From NCBI RefSeq assembly GCF_004801315.1, contig NZ_SSNW01000001.1, positions 186,001 to 250,000 of the forward strand: DNA of 64,000 bases, in the 5' to 3' direction. A program made the position numbers and the translations under genes. The notes beneath the pieces were generated by a model. The model searched no databases. It saw nothing but the letters and a program-made list of their open reading frames with translations, and was not told the origin of the DNA. Numbering within the stretch: position 1 is the stretch's first letter; every line of letters starts with the position of its first letter. Shown in pieces: positions 1-7,758 of the stretch. The DNA is from Deinococcus sp. Arct2-2 (lineage in GTDB: Bacteria > Deinococcota > Deinococci > Deinococcales > Deinococcaceae).

Positions 1-238
1 GCAGGCGGCGGGTGCGGCGAGGTTCGTGGTTGTTGTAGGTGGCCTGCGTATACACCGGAATATACAGCCCTTCCAGTTCTACATTTCCATTGGTCAGGCG
101 AGCAAAGGCGTCGCGGAAATCCACTCCGCCCGCCCTGATGCTCTTGACCTCGCTTCCGGTCAGACTGATGCCCGCCTCGAAGCGCTCTAGCAACTCGTAC
201 TCGTAATGAGCGCGGCGATTCGTGTACACGTGGGGCAT
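1..238 (-). CDS. smpB: SsrA-binding protein SmpB, N-terminal part (runs off the window)
   Basis: SmpB binds tmRNA and delivers it to stalled ribosomes in trans-translation. The reverse complement of the first 238 bases translates from an ATG at 238 into about 79 residues starting MPHVYTNRRAHYEYELLERF. It continues with GISLTGSEVKSIRAG and a NHEPRRTRRL segment, which are hallmark blocks of the SmpB OB-fold (the family has E-G-I-x-L-x-G-x-E-V-K and N-H-x-P-x-R-x-R-x-L-L). The 3' half lies outside the window. No obvious Shine-Dalgarno was seen upstream of the ATG. The tmRNA gene itself is not visible here. Identification is by remembered family motifs, but the match is continuous and convincing. 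Confidence 0.9.
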   Translation of the reverse strand, partial: MPHVYTNRRAHYEYELLERFEAGISLTGSEVKSIRAGGVDFRDAFARLTNGNVELEGLYIPVYTQATYNNHEPRRTRRL

Positions 239-352
239 TCTAGCAGGGCCGACATGAATTCCGGTTGGGGAGGAGAAACGGTGAGTGGTGAGGGGGCCGG
301 GTTGAGTGGGAAAGGCGTGCTGGCCGCATAGTCTTGGGTCGGATTCGTGCAG

Positions 353-470
353 ACCCCCCAGTCTGCTGCGCAGCCAGCCCCCCTCCCTGCGGGCTCTACC
401 AGTCAAGGGGAGCGCAAAAGCTGTTGTCCTCCCCTCTAAGGGGGGGCGTTGCGCCAGCAACGGGGGGGTT
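353..470. repeat. Intergenic palindromic repeat family A, copy 1
   Basis: GC-rich module bounded by accccccagtctgctgcgca on one side and gcaacgggggggtt on the other, with an internal cccctctaaggggggg palindrome. Closely similar copies lie at 25855-25953, 54299-54401 and, interrupted, 58060-58295. A second fragment of the same family lies at about 499-545. The gap 239-637 otherwise holds nothing I recognise. Confidence 0.75.
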
Positions 471-637
471 CACACGTAGCGCCAATTTGAGCCGCGTGTC
501 AACCCCCCGGTCTGCTGCATCCCCCTTAGACGGGAGCAAGCAGTTCTGATCACCTCCAAGAACGCCGGATTCAAACTAAAAACCCGCCCCGTACCAGTCC
601 AATCGGTTCCGGTACAGAGCGGGTGAAGTCGGGGAAA

Positions 638-1366
638 TTACTTTTTAGGCGGGCGGCTGGGGCGCACTTCGACTTTGCTGGGCAGCGTGCGAGCAGGCAT
701 GTTCAGCAGGTCAACCGTGAGCTGTGCGATGTCTTCCGGCTGAATTTTCCAAGCGTCTTTCTGATCGTCGGGCGTGTGGCCTGCAAAGTGCGTGGCGACG
801 CTGCCGGGCATGATCTGGGTCACTTTGATGCCGTGTTCGCGCAAGTCCAGCGTCAATACTTCCGACAGCCCGTTCAGGCCGAATTTGCTGGCGTTGTAGG
901 CTCCGCCGCCTGCAAAGGGGTTTTTGCCTGCCAAGCTGGACAGCGTAAAAATGTACCCGCCGCGCTCCTTCAGCGCCGGAATCGCCGCCTTGATGGTATA
1001 AAACGCGCCGCTGAGGTTGGTGTCGATCACGTCTTGCCACTCTTCGATGCTCAGGTCAGCGATGTTGCCAAAGTGGCCCACGCCCGCATTTACGAACAGC
1101 ACGTCAAGGCTGCCAAACGCCGCCGTATGCGCTTCGACTTCACGCACGAGGGCGGCGGGGTCTTTGACGTCACACACGACGCCGCGTGCGCCGGAGCCGA
1201 CAGCAGCGGCGGCAGCTTCCACTTCATCGGCCTTGCGGCTCGTTAAGGTCACGCCGTAGCCCTGCGCGGCCAGAGCGTGCGCCACAGCCAAGCCGATGCC
1301 TTTGCTGGCTCCGGTGATAAAAGCGCTTTTGGACGGGGTGGTCTGAACAGGAGTCGGTTCGGTCAT
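638..1366 (-). CDS. Short-chain dehydrogenase/reductase (SDR family)
   Basis: A 242-aa classical SDR, a cytosolic NAD(P)H-dependent oxidoreductase of unknown substrate. The nucleotide-binding motif TGASKGIG is at residues 18-25, the NAG motif at 93-95, the catalytic serine in the TLSS block near 143, and the YxxxK pair at Tyr157 and Lys161. The length (about 240-250 aa) is typical. Arg44 after the second beta strand (TSRK) hints at NADP preference, which is inference. It stands alone on the minus strand. The C-terminus ends in a short basic, proline-rich tail (RPSRPPKK). The substrate cannot be assigned from sequence alone. Confidence 0.88.
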   Translation of the reverse strand: MTEPTPVQTTPSKSAFITGASKGIGLAVAHALAAQGYGVTLTSRKADEVEAAAAAVGSGARGVVCDVKDPAALVREVEAHTAAFGSLDVLFVNAGVGHFGNIADLSIEEWQDVIDTNLSGAFYTIKAAIPALKERGGYIFTLSSLAGKNPFAGGGAYNASKFGLNGLSEVLTLDLREHGIKVTQIMPGSVATHFAGHTPDDQKDAWKIQPEDIAQLTVDLLNMPARTLPSKVEVRPSRPPKK

Positions 1367-1411
1367 GGTTGGACGTTAACACGGCGGGCAGGAGGGCGTG
1401 GGGCAGGTCGC

Positions 1412-1723
1412 CTAAGAACGCTTTAAGAACGGGCTGGAGTTGTCGGTGCGGGCTTTCCAATCGGTGCGGTGGCGCAGTGCCGAATGGACGGCCACGAGTA
1501 AGGCCACCACAACCGCGCCCAGTCCCGCCGCCAGTAACCCGGTTGCCACCGACACGGCGAGGCCCAGCATCAATCCGACGAGGGCCGCCCCAGCAATCCA
1601 GCCCCAACGTTTGGTCAGACTGAGCCAAGCACAGCGCCGCAAATAGGTGTAATTGAGCGTACCGAATACGAAAGTCAAATCTTTCAATCGTGAGAATAAA
1701 CCAAGCCGTGTTAAAAAAGTCAT
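1412..1723 (-). CDS. Small hypothetical membrane protein
   Basis: A 103-aa protein not recognised as a named family. A hydrophobic stretch from about residue 41 to 80 (GWIAGAALVGLMLGL and following) can form two transmembrane helices joined by a short turn. It is followed by a basic tail (RHRTDWKAR) likely to be cytoplasmic. A TAATAT box at 1741-1736 lies 12 nt before the ATG, consistent with a very short leader. The N-terminal 35 residues are less hydrophobic, so an internal start is possible. Coding status is supported by composition, the promoter-like box and a terminator just upstream that isolates it from the next gene. Confidence 0.5.
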   Translation of the reverse strand: MTFLTRLGLFSRLKDLTFVFGTLNYTYLRRCAWLSLTKRWGWIAGAALVGLMLGLAVSVATGLLAAGLGAVVVALLVAVHSALRHRTDWKARTDNSSPFLKRS

Positions 1724-1735
1724 AAGATTGGCGTC

Positions 1736-1741
1736 ATATTA
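1736..1741 (-). promoter_or_regulatory. -10 box of the 1412-1723 gene
   Basis: TAATAT read on the minus strand, 12 nt before the ATG. No clear -35 element accompanies it. Confidence 0.4.
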
Positions 1742-1795
1742 CGCAGAGTTTTTTATAGAAAAGGAATGCAGATCACGAAAATCTTACAATAAATC

Positions 1796-1849
1796 GGGTA
1801 GGGCTGGGCCAGATAGGAAACCGCTTCTCTATCTGGCCCAGCCCTACCC
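1796..1849 (-). terminator. Strong intrinsic-terminator hairpin
   Basis: Perfect 20-bp inverted repeat (arms 1796-1815 and 1830-1849) with a 14-nt loop. It lies immediately downstream of the minus-strand gene ending at 1858. On the minus strand it is followed by an AT-rich GATTTATTG stretch rather than a clean T run. Confidence 0.75.
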
Positions 1850-1857
1850 CCTGTCGT

Positions 1858-2328
1858 TTACGGCAGCTTTTTGGCTACCGTGTCGTACATATAATTCACG
1901 AACTCCGAGCGCTTTTGCAGCAAAATGCTGATGCCGAAGTCCTCGCGTGCCGACATCTTTTGGCCGCCTGGCAGCTCGAAGTCTAAGCGCCCGCCGAGTT
2001 TGGCCCAAGGCACGAGGCTTCTAGGGGCAATAAACGTAGGTGTGACCAGAATGGCTCCGGGGGTAGCCGCGTCGGTGACGATTTTGGCGGTGGGGTAGCG
2101 GCGAGTAATCGCACCTGCCGAGTCGCGCTTCATGGCTTCCAAAATGCTTTTGCGCTGATCGGCTCCCACCAGATTGATGTTGCCTTCCACGCGGGGTTCC
2201 AAAATGACGTAAGTGGCCGACGACAATCCGGCGTTCGTCCAACTGGGGGCGGTGACCGGGGTAACAGCGCTGGCCGTTCCCAACGTCAGGGCGGCCAAGA
2301 GGGTACAAGACAAAATCGGGTTCTTCAT
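1858..2328 (-). CDS. Hypothetical exported protein
   Basis: A 156-aa protein with a Sec signal peptide of about 21 residues (short charged start MKN, hydrophobic core, cleavage after TASA). There is no lipobox cysteine. The mature part has a Tyr-Val-Ile-Leu-Glu-Pro segment and a later Ala-Ile-Leu-Val-Thr-Pro segment that resemble beta strands. A periplasmic soluble domain of the kind seen in surface-exposed penicillin-binding accessory or Rossmann-like exported proteins is possible, but I cannot name a family. It is a single-gene transcription unit closed by the hairpin at 1796-1849. Codon use looks like the neighbours. Confidence 0.65.
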   Translation of the reverse strand: MKNPILSCTLLAALTLGTASAVTPVTAPSWTNAGLSSATYVILEPRVEGNINLVGADQRKSILEAMKRDSAGAITRRYPTAKIVTDAATPGAILVTPTFIAPRSLVPWAKLGGRLDFELPGGQKMSAREDFGISILLQKRSEFVNYMYDTVAKKLP

Positions 2329-2680
2329 GCCCCTACTCCATCACAGCTTGCCTGACTCACCGTGAACTGGGCGTGAGGGTGAAGGTGGGCGCATCAGGCA
2401 TGGGCGGGCGGCGAAGAGGTGAAGGGGCAGAAAGTGGCGTTCGATACAGGCAAAAGCAGTGACCTTGCTCTGTTAGGTTGCTCACGTTGCTTCTCACCTT
2501 TGACCGGAGCCGGAAGCGGGCGAGCCTAGAGCAGTTCTCCGAATGACGTCATCAGAAAAAAGCCTTCTGATCACTCCATTCTCTGCTTCACAGCTCTTCG
2601 AGTCCGTCCTGCTCGGTAAAATTTACTCGCTCCGCTCGGTCATTATCATGACAAATGCTCTCAGCAGGCTAAACTGGGCC

Positions 2681-3331
2681 ATGCAGGAATTGCTGGACAT
2701 TATGCGCCGCTTGCGTGCCCCAGACGGTTGCCCTTGGGACAAGGAGCAGACCCACGAAACGTTGCGGCCCTATTTGCTGGAAGAAGCCGCCGAAGCTGCC
2801 GATGCCGTGACTTCCGGCAACCGTTTAGAGCTGGCGGGAGAACTGGGCGACGTCCTGCTGCAAGTGGCTTTTCATTCTGTCATTGGCGAGGAAGAGGGCA
2901 CGTTCGCTTATGCCGATGTAGAACGCAGCATCGTCGATAAGTTGGTGCGCCGCCATCCCCATGTCTTCGGGGACGTGACGGCAGAGACGAGCGCTGAAGT
3001 GCTGACCAACTGGCAGGCCATCAAGACCGCCGAGCAAGGCGGCAAACCACGCAGCGCCGCTGACCGCGTACCCGCCGCACTGGGAGCTTTGGCCCGCGAA
3101 ACACAGGCACAAAAGCTGGCTGGACGCCCCAAGCTGCCTGACGACGCTGGACGCTTGGAAGCTCTGTCTGTCCTGCAAGCTGCGCCGCCCACCGAAGCAG
3201 GCGTGGCCGAAGCGTTGGCCGCAGTGGTGGCGTGGGCGCGTGGGCTGGGCATTGACCCGGAAGTGGCCCTGCGTGCCCGCACACACGCGGCGTTGGCGGC
3301 CTTGCCCGACTTGCTGCCCGACGCCCTATGA
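2681..3331 (+). CDS. mazG: Nucleoside triphosphate pyrophosphohydrolase MazG
   Basis: MazG hydrolyses (d)NTPs to NMP and PPi and is a house-cleaning enzyme. From ATG 2681 the protein is 216 aa. It opens with [12 protein letters not shown] followed by [21 protein letters not shown], the family N-terminal block. It carries the EExxE metal motif ([10 protein letters not shown]) and the ExxD part (ELGDVLLQV), then [13 protein letters not shown], which is diagnostic. The open frame extends upstream to 2543, and ATG 2648 is an alternative, but family alignments start near 2681. An agcagg sequence lies about 12 nt upstream. The last four bases overlap the next Nudix gene (ATGA), giving a two-gene nucleotide-sanitation operon. 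It is shorter than E. coli MazG (about 263 aa), mostly in the C-terminal repeat. Confidence 0.9.
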   Translation: MQELLDIMRRLRAPDGCPWDKEQTHETLRPYLLEEAAEAADAVTSGNRLELAGELGDVLLQVAFHSVIGEEEGTFAYADVERSIVDKLVRRHPHVFGDVTAETSAEVLTNWQAIKTAEQGGKPRSAADRVPAALGALARETQAQKLAGRPKLPDDAGRLEALSVLQAAPPTEAGVAEALAAVVAWARGLGIDPEVALRARTHAALAALPDLLPDAL

Positions 3332-3903
3332 CCCAACCTGATCCACTGGACGCGGCGCAACTCGACCCTTGGGCCGTGTGGCTGGGTGGGCGTACCCGGC
3401 GGCCCTTAGACCTGCCTCAGTACCGCCGCGCCGCCGTGCTGGTGGCCCTGACCCGCGAACCCGATCCCCGCGTACTGCTGACCGTCCGCTCTAGCGAGTT
3501 GCCGACCCACAAGGGCCAGATTGCCTTTCCCGGTGGCAGCCTCGAACCCGGTGAAACGCCCATACAGGCGGCCCTGCGCGAAGCCGACGAAGAAGTGGGC
3601 TTGGCCTCCCACCTTCCCGAAGTCTTGGGCGAACTCGACGACGTGTTTACGCCTATCGGGTTTCATGTGACCCCTGTGCTGGCGCGGGTGCCCGCCGTGC
3701 TTGACCTGACGCCCACTGAAGAAGTGGCCCAGATCATCTTGCCCACGTTGGCCGAACTCCGCGCCCTGCATGTGCTGCGCGAGATCCGGACGCTCCCCGA
3801 CGGAACCCGCGTGACCCTCTACCGCTACCCTTGGCAAGGGCACGATATTTGGGGCATGACCGCCCGGATTTTGCACGATCTGCTGACGCAGGGGCCGGGA
3901 TAG
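3328..3903 (+). CDS. Nudix hydrolase, CoA pyrophosphatase type
   Basis: A 191-aa Nudix enzyme that probably cleaves coenzyme A to 4'-phosphopantetheine and 3',5'-ADP. The Nudix box is complete (Gly70 through Leu92, with READEE at 84-89). Upstream, [21 protein letters not shown] matches the NuCoA motif (LLTxRSxxLxxHxGQxxFPGG) that defines the CoA pyrophosphatase subgroup, to which D. radiodurans DR_1184 belongs. It is translationally coupled to mazG by an ATGA overlap, so both are likely co-transcribed. Assignment to the CoA subgroup rests on this motif and is strong. Confidence 0.9.
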   Translation: MTQPDPLDAAQLDPWAVWLGGRTRRPLDLPQYRRAAVLVALTREPDPRVLLTVRSSELPTHKGQIAFPGGSLEPGETPIQAALREADEEVGLASHLPEVLGELDDVFTPIGFHVTPVLARVPAVLDLTPTEEVAQIILPTLAELRALHVLREIRTLPDGTRVTLYRYPWQGHDIWGMTARILHDLLTQGPG

Positions 3904-3935
3904 ATGCTGGAATGTGGGTGTATGACGTGGGTAGG

Positions 3936-4125
3936 GCGTCTAAGGGTCTAAGGAGGGGCAATCGCGTTGCTCATTCACCCCCTCCCCGGCCCTCCCCCCT
4001 CAAGGGAGAGGGAGCAACACCCAGCTTCCTGCTTTTGCCCTTCGCCCTCGCCCCCTGTGGGAGAGGGGCGCTGTGAATACAGCGGGGTGAGGGGGGTGAG
4101 CGAAGCGATTGCCCTCCCTTAGACT
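3936..4125. repeat. Intergenic palindromic repeat family B, copy 1
   Basis: Module starting with tandem gtctaagg units, then caatcg(c)ttgctcattcaccccctcc, cccccctcaaggg, and a core gggagaggggcgctgtgaatacagcggggtgaggg that folds on itself. It ends with gtgagcgaagcgattgccctccct, an inverted copy of its start. It fills most of the gap 3904-4209. Related copies lie at 21826-22005, 23457-23665, 27383-27435, 47590-47720 and 58173-58230. Confidence 0.75.
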
Positions 4126-4155
4126 GCCCCTCAACCTTACCGCCAACCACACCAC

Positions 4156-4189
4156 AAAAAAACCCCCCACCCGAAGGCGAGGAGCTTCT
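4156..4189 (-). terminator. Intrinsic terminator with UUCG loop
   Basis: On the minus strand CTCCTCGCC-TTCG-GGTGGGGGG forms a 9-bp stem (with G-U pairs) closed by a stable UUCG tetraloop, followed directly by a seven-T run. It lies 20 nt after the stop of the PEGA gene. Confidence 0.8.
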
Positions 4190-4209
4190 TTTGTCCACCT
4201 AAACCGTGT

Positions 4210-5235
<1,026 letters not shown>

Positions 5236-5374
5236 GGGTGGTACCTCCGAGAAGCAGACTAGTGGCCCCCGGTTGACGCCCTATGAGCAACCCCGACCAG
5301 AACGTTAATAGTGCTTCAGGCCACCGTCAGGAAGATAACTGGAGCCTGACGCACAAGTCACTTTTGGGAGGGTT

Positions 5375-6586
5375 TCAGCGAATAATCCGCGCTGGCTCTA
5401 CGTTGGCCGCCCGCCGCGCCGGAATCAGGGCCGCCAACATCGTCGTTCCCAGTCCTACCGCGTTCACCCACAGCAGGTCGGTCAGGCGCACCTCTACGGG
5501 CAGGGCCGTGATGAAATACAGGTCGCCGGGGAGCTGAAAAGGCCGCACCGTAAAGTAGGCGCTGATGGCGAGGCCCAGCAGGTTTCCCAGCAGGAGGCCG
5601 CTAAATCCCAGCACCAAGCCTTCTAGGACAAATACGCGGGTAATCAGGCTGCGGGTGGCTCCGATGGCTCGCAAAATGGCGATTTCCTGCGTTTTCTCGA
5701 ATACGGCCAGCGTCAGCACATTGGCAATGCCGAACGCCGCCACGATGACGATCAGAAAGACCACGAAGGCGATGACCCGCTTTTGCAGCGCCAACTGATC
5801 CAGCAACGTGCCGTACAGGTTTTGCCAAGGCAGCGCCGAATAGGGCAGCGTGCGCGTGAGGGCCGACCCGACGGCAGGCGCGGTGGCCGGGTCGCGCAGC
5901 CGAAGCTGATAGCCCGTGATATTCCCGGTCTGCTGGAGGGCTTGCAACGTGCCCAGATTGGTAAACGCGTAGGCGCTGTCGATCAGGTAATTGCCCGTGC
6001 TGAACACGCCTTTCATCTTGAGGGTGGCGCGGCGCTGGGTGCTATTCAGCAGGCGCACTTCATCGCCCGCAAAGGCTCCCACGCTGCGGGCCAACGACGC
6101 GCCCAGCATCACCTCGCCGTCTTTTAGTCCAGCCAACACTTTGCCTTCTTCCGGCTGAAGTTGAAGCACCTCTGCCGCCGACGCCTGCACGCCGAACAGG
6201 GTGGCAAAATCTACGCCTGCGCTGCGGCCTCCGCTGGCCGGGCGGGTCAGCAACCCTTTATCGGCCAAAAAGGGCGTGAGGGCCGTCACTTCTGGGTTGG
6301 CGGCCATCGTCCTTTCCAGTGCCGGACTACGCGGCTGGGGCGTAAACGACGTGATGCTCAGGTGTGGACTGGCCCGCAACGTCGCGTCTATGAGCGAGCG
6401 CGTAAAGCCGTTGGTGAGGCTCAGCGCGGCAATCAGCACCATCACGCCCACTGCGATGCCCCCAATCGTCAGCACATTCTGGGTGCGCCGCCGCGACAGG
6501 TGCGCCCGTGCCAGCGTCCACGCCAGATCGGGCACGCGGGCGCGGGTGTTAGGAGCGGGGTTGGGCGTCGGATCGGCAGCGGGCAT
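5375..6586 (-). CDS. ABC transporter permease, FtsX/MacB-LolC type
   Basis: A 403-aa inner-membrane protein. The N-terminus holds one helix (TIGGIAVGVMVLIAALSLTNGF), then a large periplasmic MacB-type domain of about 200 residues, then three C-terminal helices with the FtsX signature (FGIANVLTLAVFEKTQEIAILRAIGAT). That layout is typical of LolC/E and MacB permeases. The frame is open up to 6751, but the chosen ATG 6586 places the family N-terminus correctly; upstream residues look non-coding and overlap the divergent promoter region. No ATPase partner is adjacent, so it must pair with a subunit encoded elsewhere. The exported substrate (lipoprotein, peptide or drug) is unknown. Confidence 0.85.
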   Translation of the reverse strand: MPAADPTPNPAPNTRARVPDLAWTLARAHLSRRRTQNVLTIGGIAVGVMVLIAALSLTNGFTRSLIDATLRASPHLSITSFTPQPRSPALERTMAANPEVTALTPFLADKGLLTRPASGGRSAGVDFATLFGVQASAAEVLQLQPEEGKVLAGLKDGEVMLGASLARSVGAFAGDEVRLLNSTQRRATLKMKGVFSTGNYLIDSAYAFTNLGTLQALQQTGNITGYQLRLRDPATAPAVGSALTRTLPYSALPWQNLYGTLLDQLALQKRVIAFVVFLIVIVAAFGIANVLTLAVFEKTQEIAILRAIGATRSLITRVFVLEGLVLGFSGLLLGNLLGLAISAYFTVRPFQLPGDLYFITALPVEVRLTDLLWVNAVGLGTTMLAALIPARRAANVEPARIIR

Positions 6587-6695
6587 GAGGCTAGAGCTTA
6601 CACGGGGCAGATGGGAAGAGTTGCCCCCACTCTGTAGGCGTTGCTGGATGTGCAGCCATACAATGTAAACTTTGCACGTAGAATTGAAGTCAGTT

Positions 6696-7220
6696 ATGAA
6701 ACTTAACCGACTGCTCTTGCTTGCGCCGTTCCTCACCGCCTGCGGTCTCATTCCCCTGCCAGAGCAGACTGGGAATGATTTTCATGTCATCAATGAGCTT
6801 GGCGCTCTGCAAGCGTCTCAAGTTGCCTATCTAAACTCGAATCAGTTGGAATATCTCAAGATTCCTAAATTGTCCTACCGGGATGTGACTTTTGAGGCCG
6901 CCGCCACTTACCTGGGCGAGTCGAAGCAGTTGCGGGTGCAGTTGTTCGCCCTGAATCACAGTCCCAACTGCCCGTTTGTAGAAGCAAAGCAGGAGGGATA
7001 TGGCGGGGCGTATCTGTGTGATGGGACGGGAGGCGGTCAATACCTGACAGAACTGCTGCTCAATCCGGATAAGCCACTGCCTATCATCCTTAAAAACCCC
7101 ATTCTGGATCAGGCTGTGCGGGATGGCACGCTGTATTTAGGAGCCAGAATTCTGGAAGGGCAACTCGGTTTTGGTGAACGGGTCGAGTTCACGAACATCC
7201 GTTTCCGGGGCCGTTTGTAA
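6696..7220 (+). CDS. Hypothetical lipoprotein
   Basis: A 174-aa protein starting MKLNRLLLLAPFLTACG, a lipoprotein signal peptide with lipobox LTAC (Cys16). The mature domain contains three further cysteines or so (PNCPFVEAK and AYLCDG), which may form a disulphide outside the cell. An in-frame TTG at 6672 gives a longer version, but ATG 6696 places the signal peptide correctly. TAGAAT lies at 6679-6684, 11 nt before the ATG, and could be the -10 box. A hairpin without a T run follows the stop (about 7223-7251). No family recognised. Confidence 0.7.
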   Translation: MKLNRLLLLAPFLTACGLIPLPEQTGNDFHVINELGALQASQVAYLNSNQLEYLKIPKLSYRDVTFEAAATYLGESKQLRVQLFALNHSPNCPFVEAKQEGYGGAYLCDGTGGGQYLTELLLNPDKPLPIILKNPILDQAVRDGTLYLGARILEGQLGFGERVEFTNIRFRGRL

Positions 7221-7264
7221 CCAGCCCACGCGCCTCTTATGGCGGTGGGCTACTCTAACCGACT

Positions 7265-7735
7265 GTGACCCCTGACGCCGTGCAGGACTACATTCCCTAC
7301 CTTCGCCGCATGATCGGCACCAACCCCGTGAATCTGATGGGAGCTGTCGGCATCATTCTGAATGACGATAGGGACTTGCTCCTGCAGCGGTTGGTGGGGC
7401 GTGATGTATGGGGCTTGCCCGGTGGCCTGTGCGAGTTGGGGGAGCCGCCGCAGCACACCATGACGCGGGAAGTGTGGGAGGAGACAGGGCTAGAAGTTCT
7501 GGAATCCAAGCTGCTTGAGTTGCTTGTCACGCCTCACCGTCGGTTGCCCAACGGAGACGAAGCCTATTTTTATACGGCGGTGTACCACGTGACCCACTGG
7601 CAGGGCGTCCCTGTTGCAGACGGCATAGAAGGAATAGAACTGGCTTTTTTCAGCCCGGACGACTTGCCCGCACTGCGCGGCCTGCCTGCACACTGGGCAG
7701 TCAAATGGTTGCTGGCCCGCTCCGGCACAAGTTGA
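7265..7735 (+). CDS. Nudix hydrolase (MutT-like)
   Basis: A 156-aa Nudix protein with GTG start. The Nudix box is complete: GGLCELGEPPQHTMTREVWE followed by ETGLEV, fitting GX5EX7REUXEEXGU. The surroundings (NLMGAVGIILNDDRDLLLQR, then WGLPGG) fit the large NUDIX group that includes ADP-ribose or NTP pyrophosphohydrolases; Deinococcus carries many paralogues. The N-terminal YIPYLRRMIG segment is common in hydrolases annotated as YjhB-like. The substrate is not assignable. A very stable hairpin (arms 7711-7722 and 7736-7747) overlaps the stop codon and probably ends transcription. Confidence 0.85.
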   Translation: MTPDAVQDYIPYLRRMIGTNPVNLMGAVGIILNDDRDLLLQRLVGRDVWGLPGGLCELGEPPQHTMTREVWEETGLEVLESKLLELLVTPHRRLPNGDEAYFYTAVYHVTHWQGVPVADGIEGIELAFFSPDDLPALRGLPAHWAVKWLLARSGTS

Positions 7736-7747
7736 GAGCGGGCCAGC
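7711..7747. terminator. Hairpin at the convergent 3' ends of the Nudix gene and ppc
   Basis: A perfect 12-bp inverted repeat (gctggcccgctc / gagcgggccagc) spans the Nudix stop codon. There is no T run, so its function as a bidirectional terminator is inferred from position. Confidence 0.5.
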
Positions 7748-7758
7748 AATCGCCGCTC

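Noticed and set aside
334..549. 71-aa plus-strand reading frame upstream of the SDR
   Set aside because: It lies across a family A palindromic repeat, is rich in Pro, Arg and Ser, and has no homologous features.
240..637. tmRNA gene next to smpB
   Set aside because: No tRNA-like ends or tag-peptide frame found; the gap holds only family A repeat sequence.
2825..3286. Long antisense reading frames across mazG and many other genes
   Set aside because: High GC content opens the complementary frames; their products are Arg/Gly/His/Ala-rich and lack any motif, while the sense frames carry clear families.
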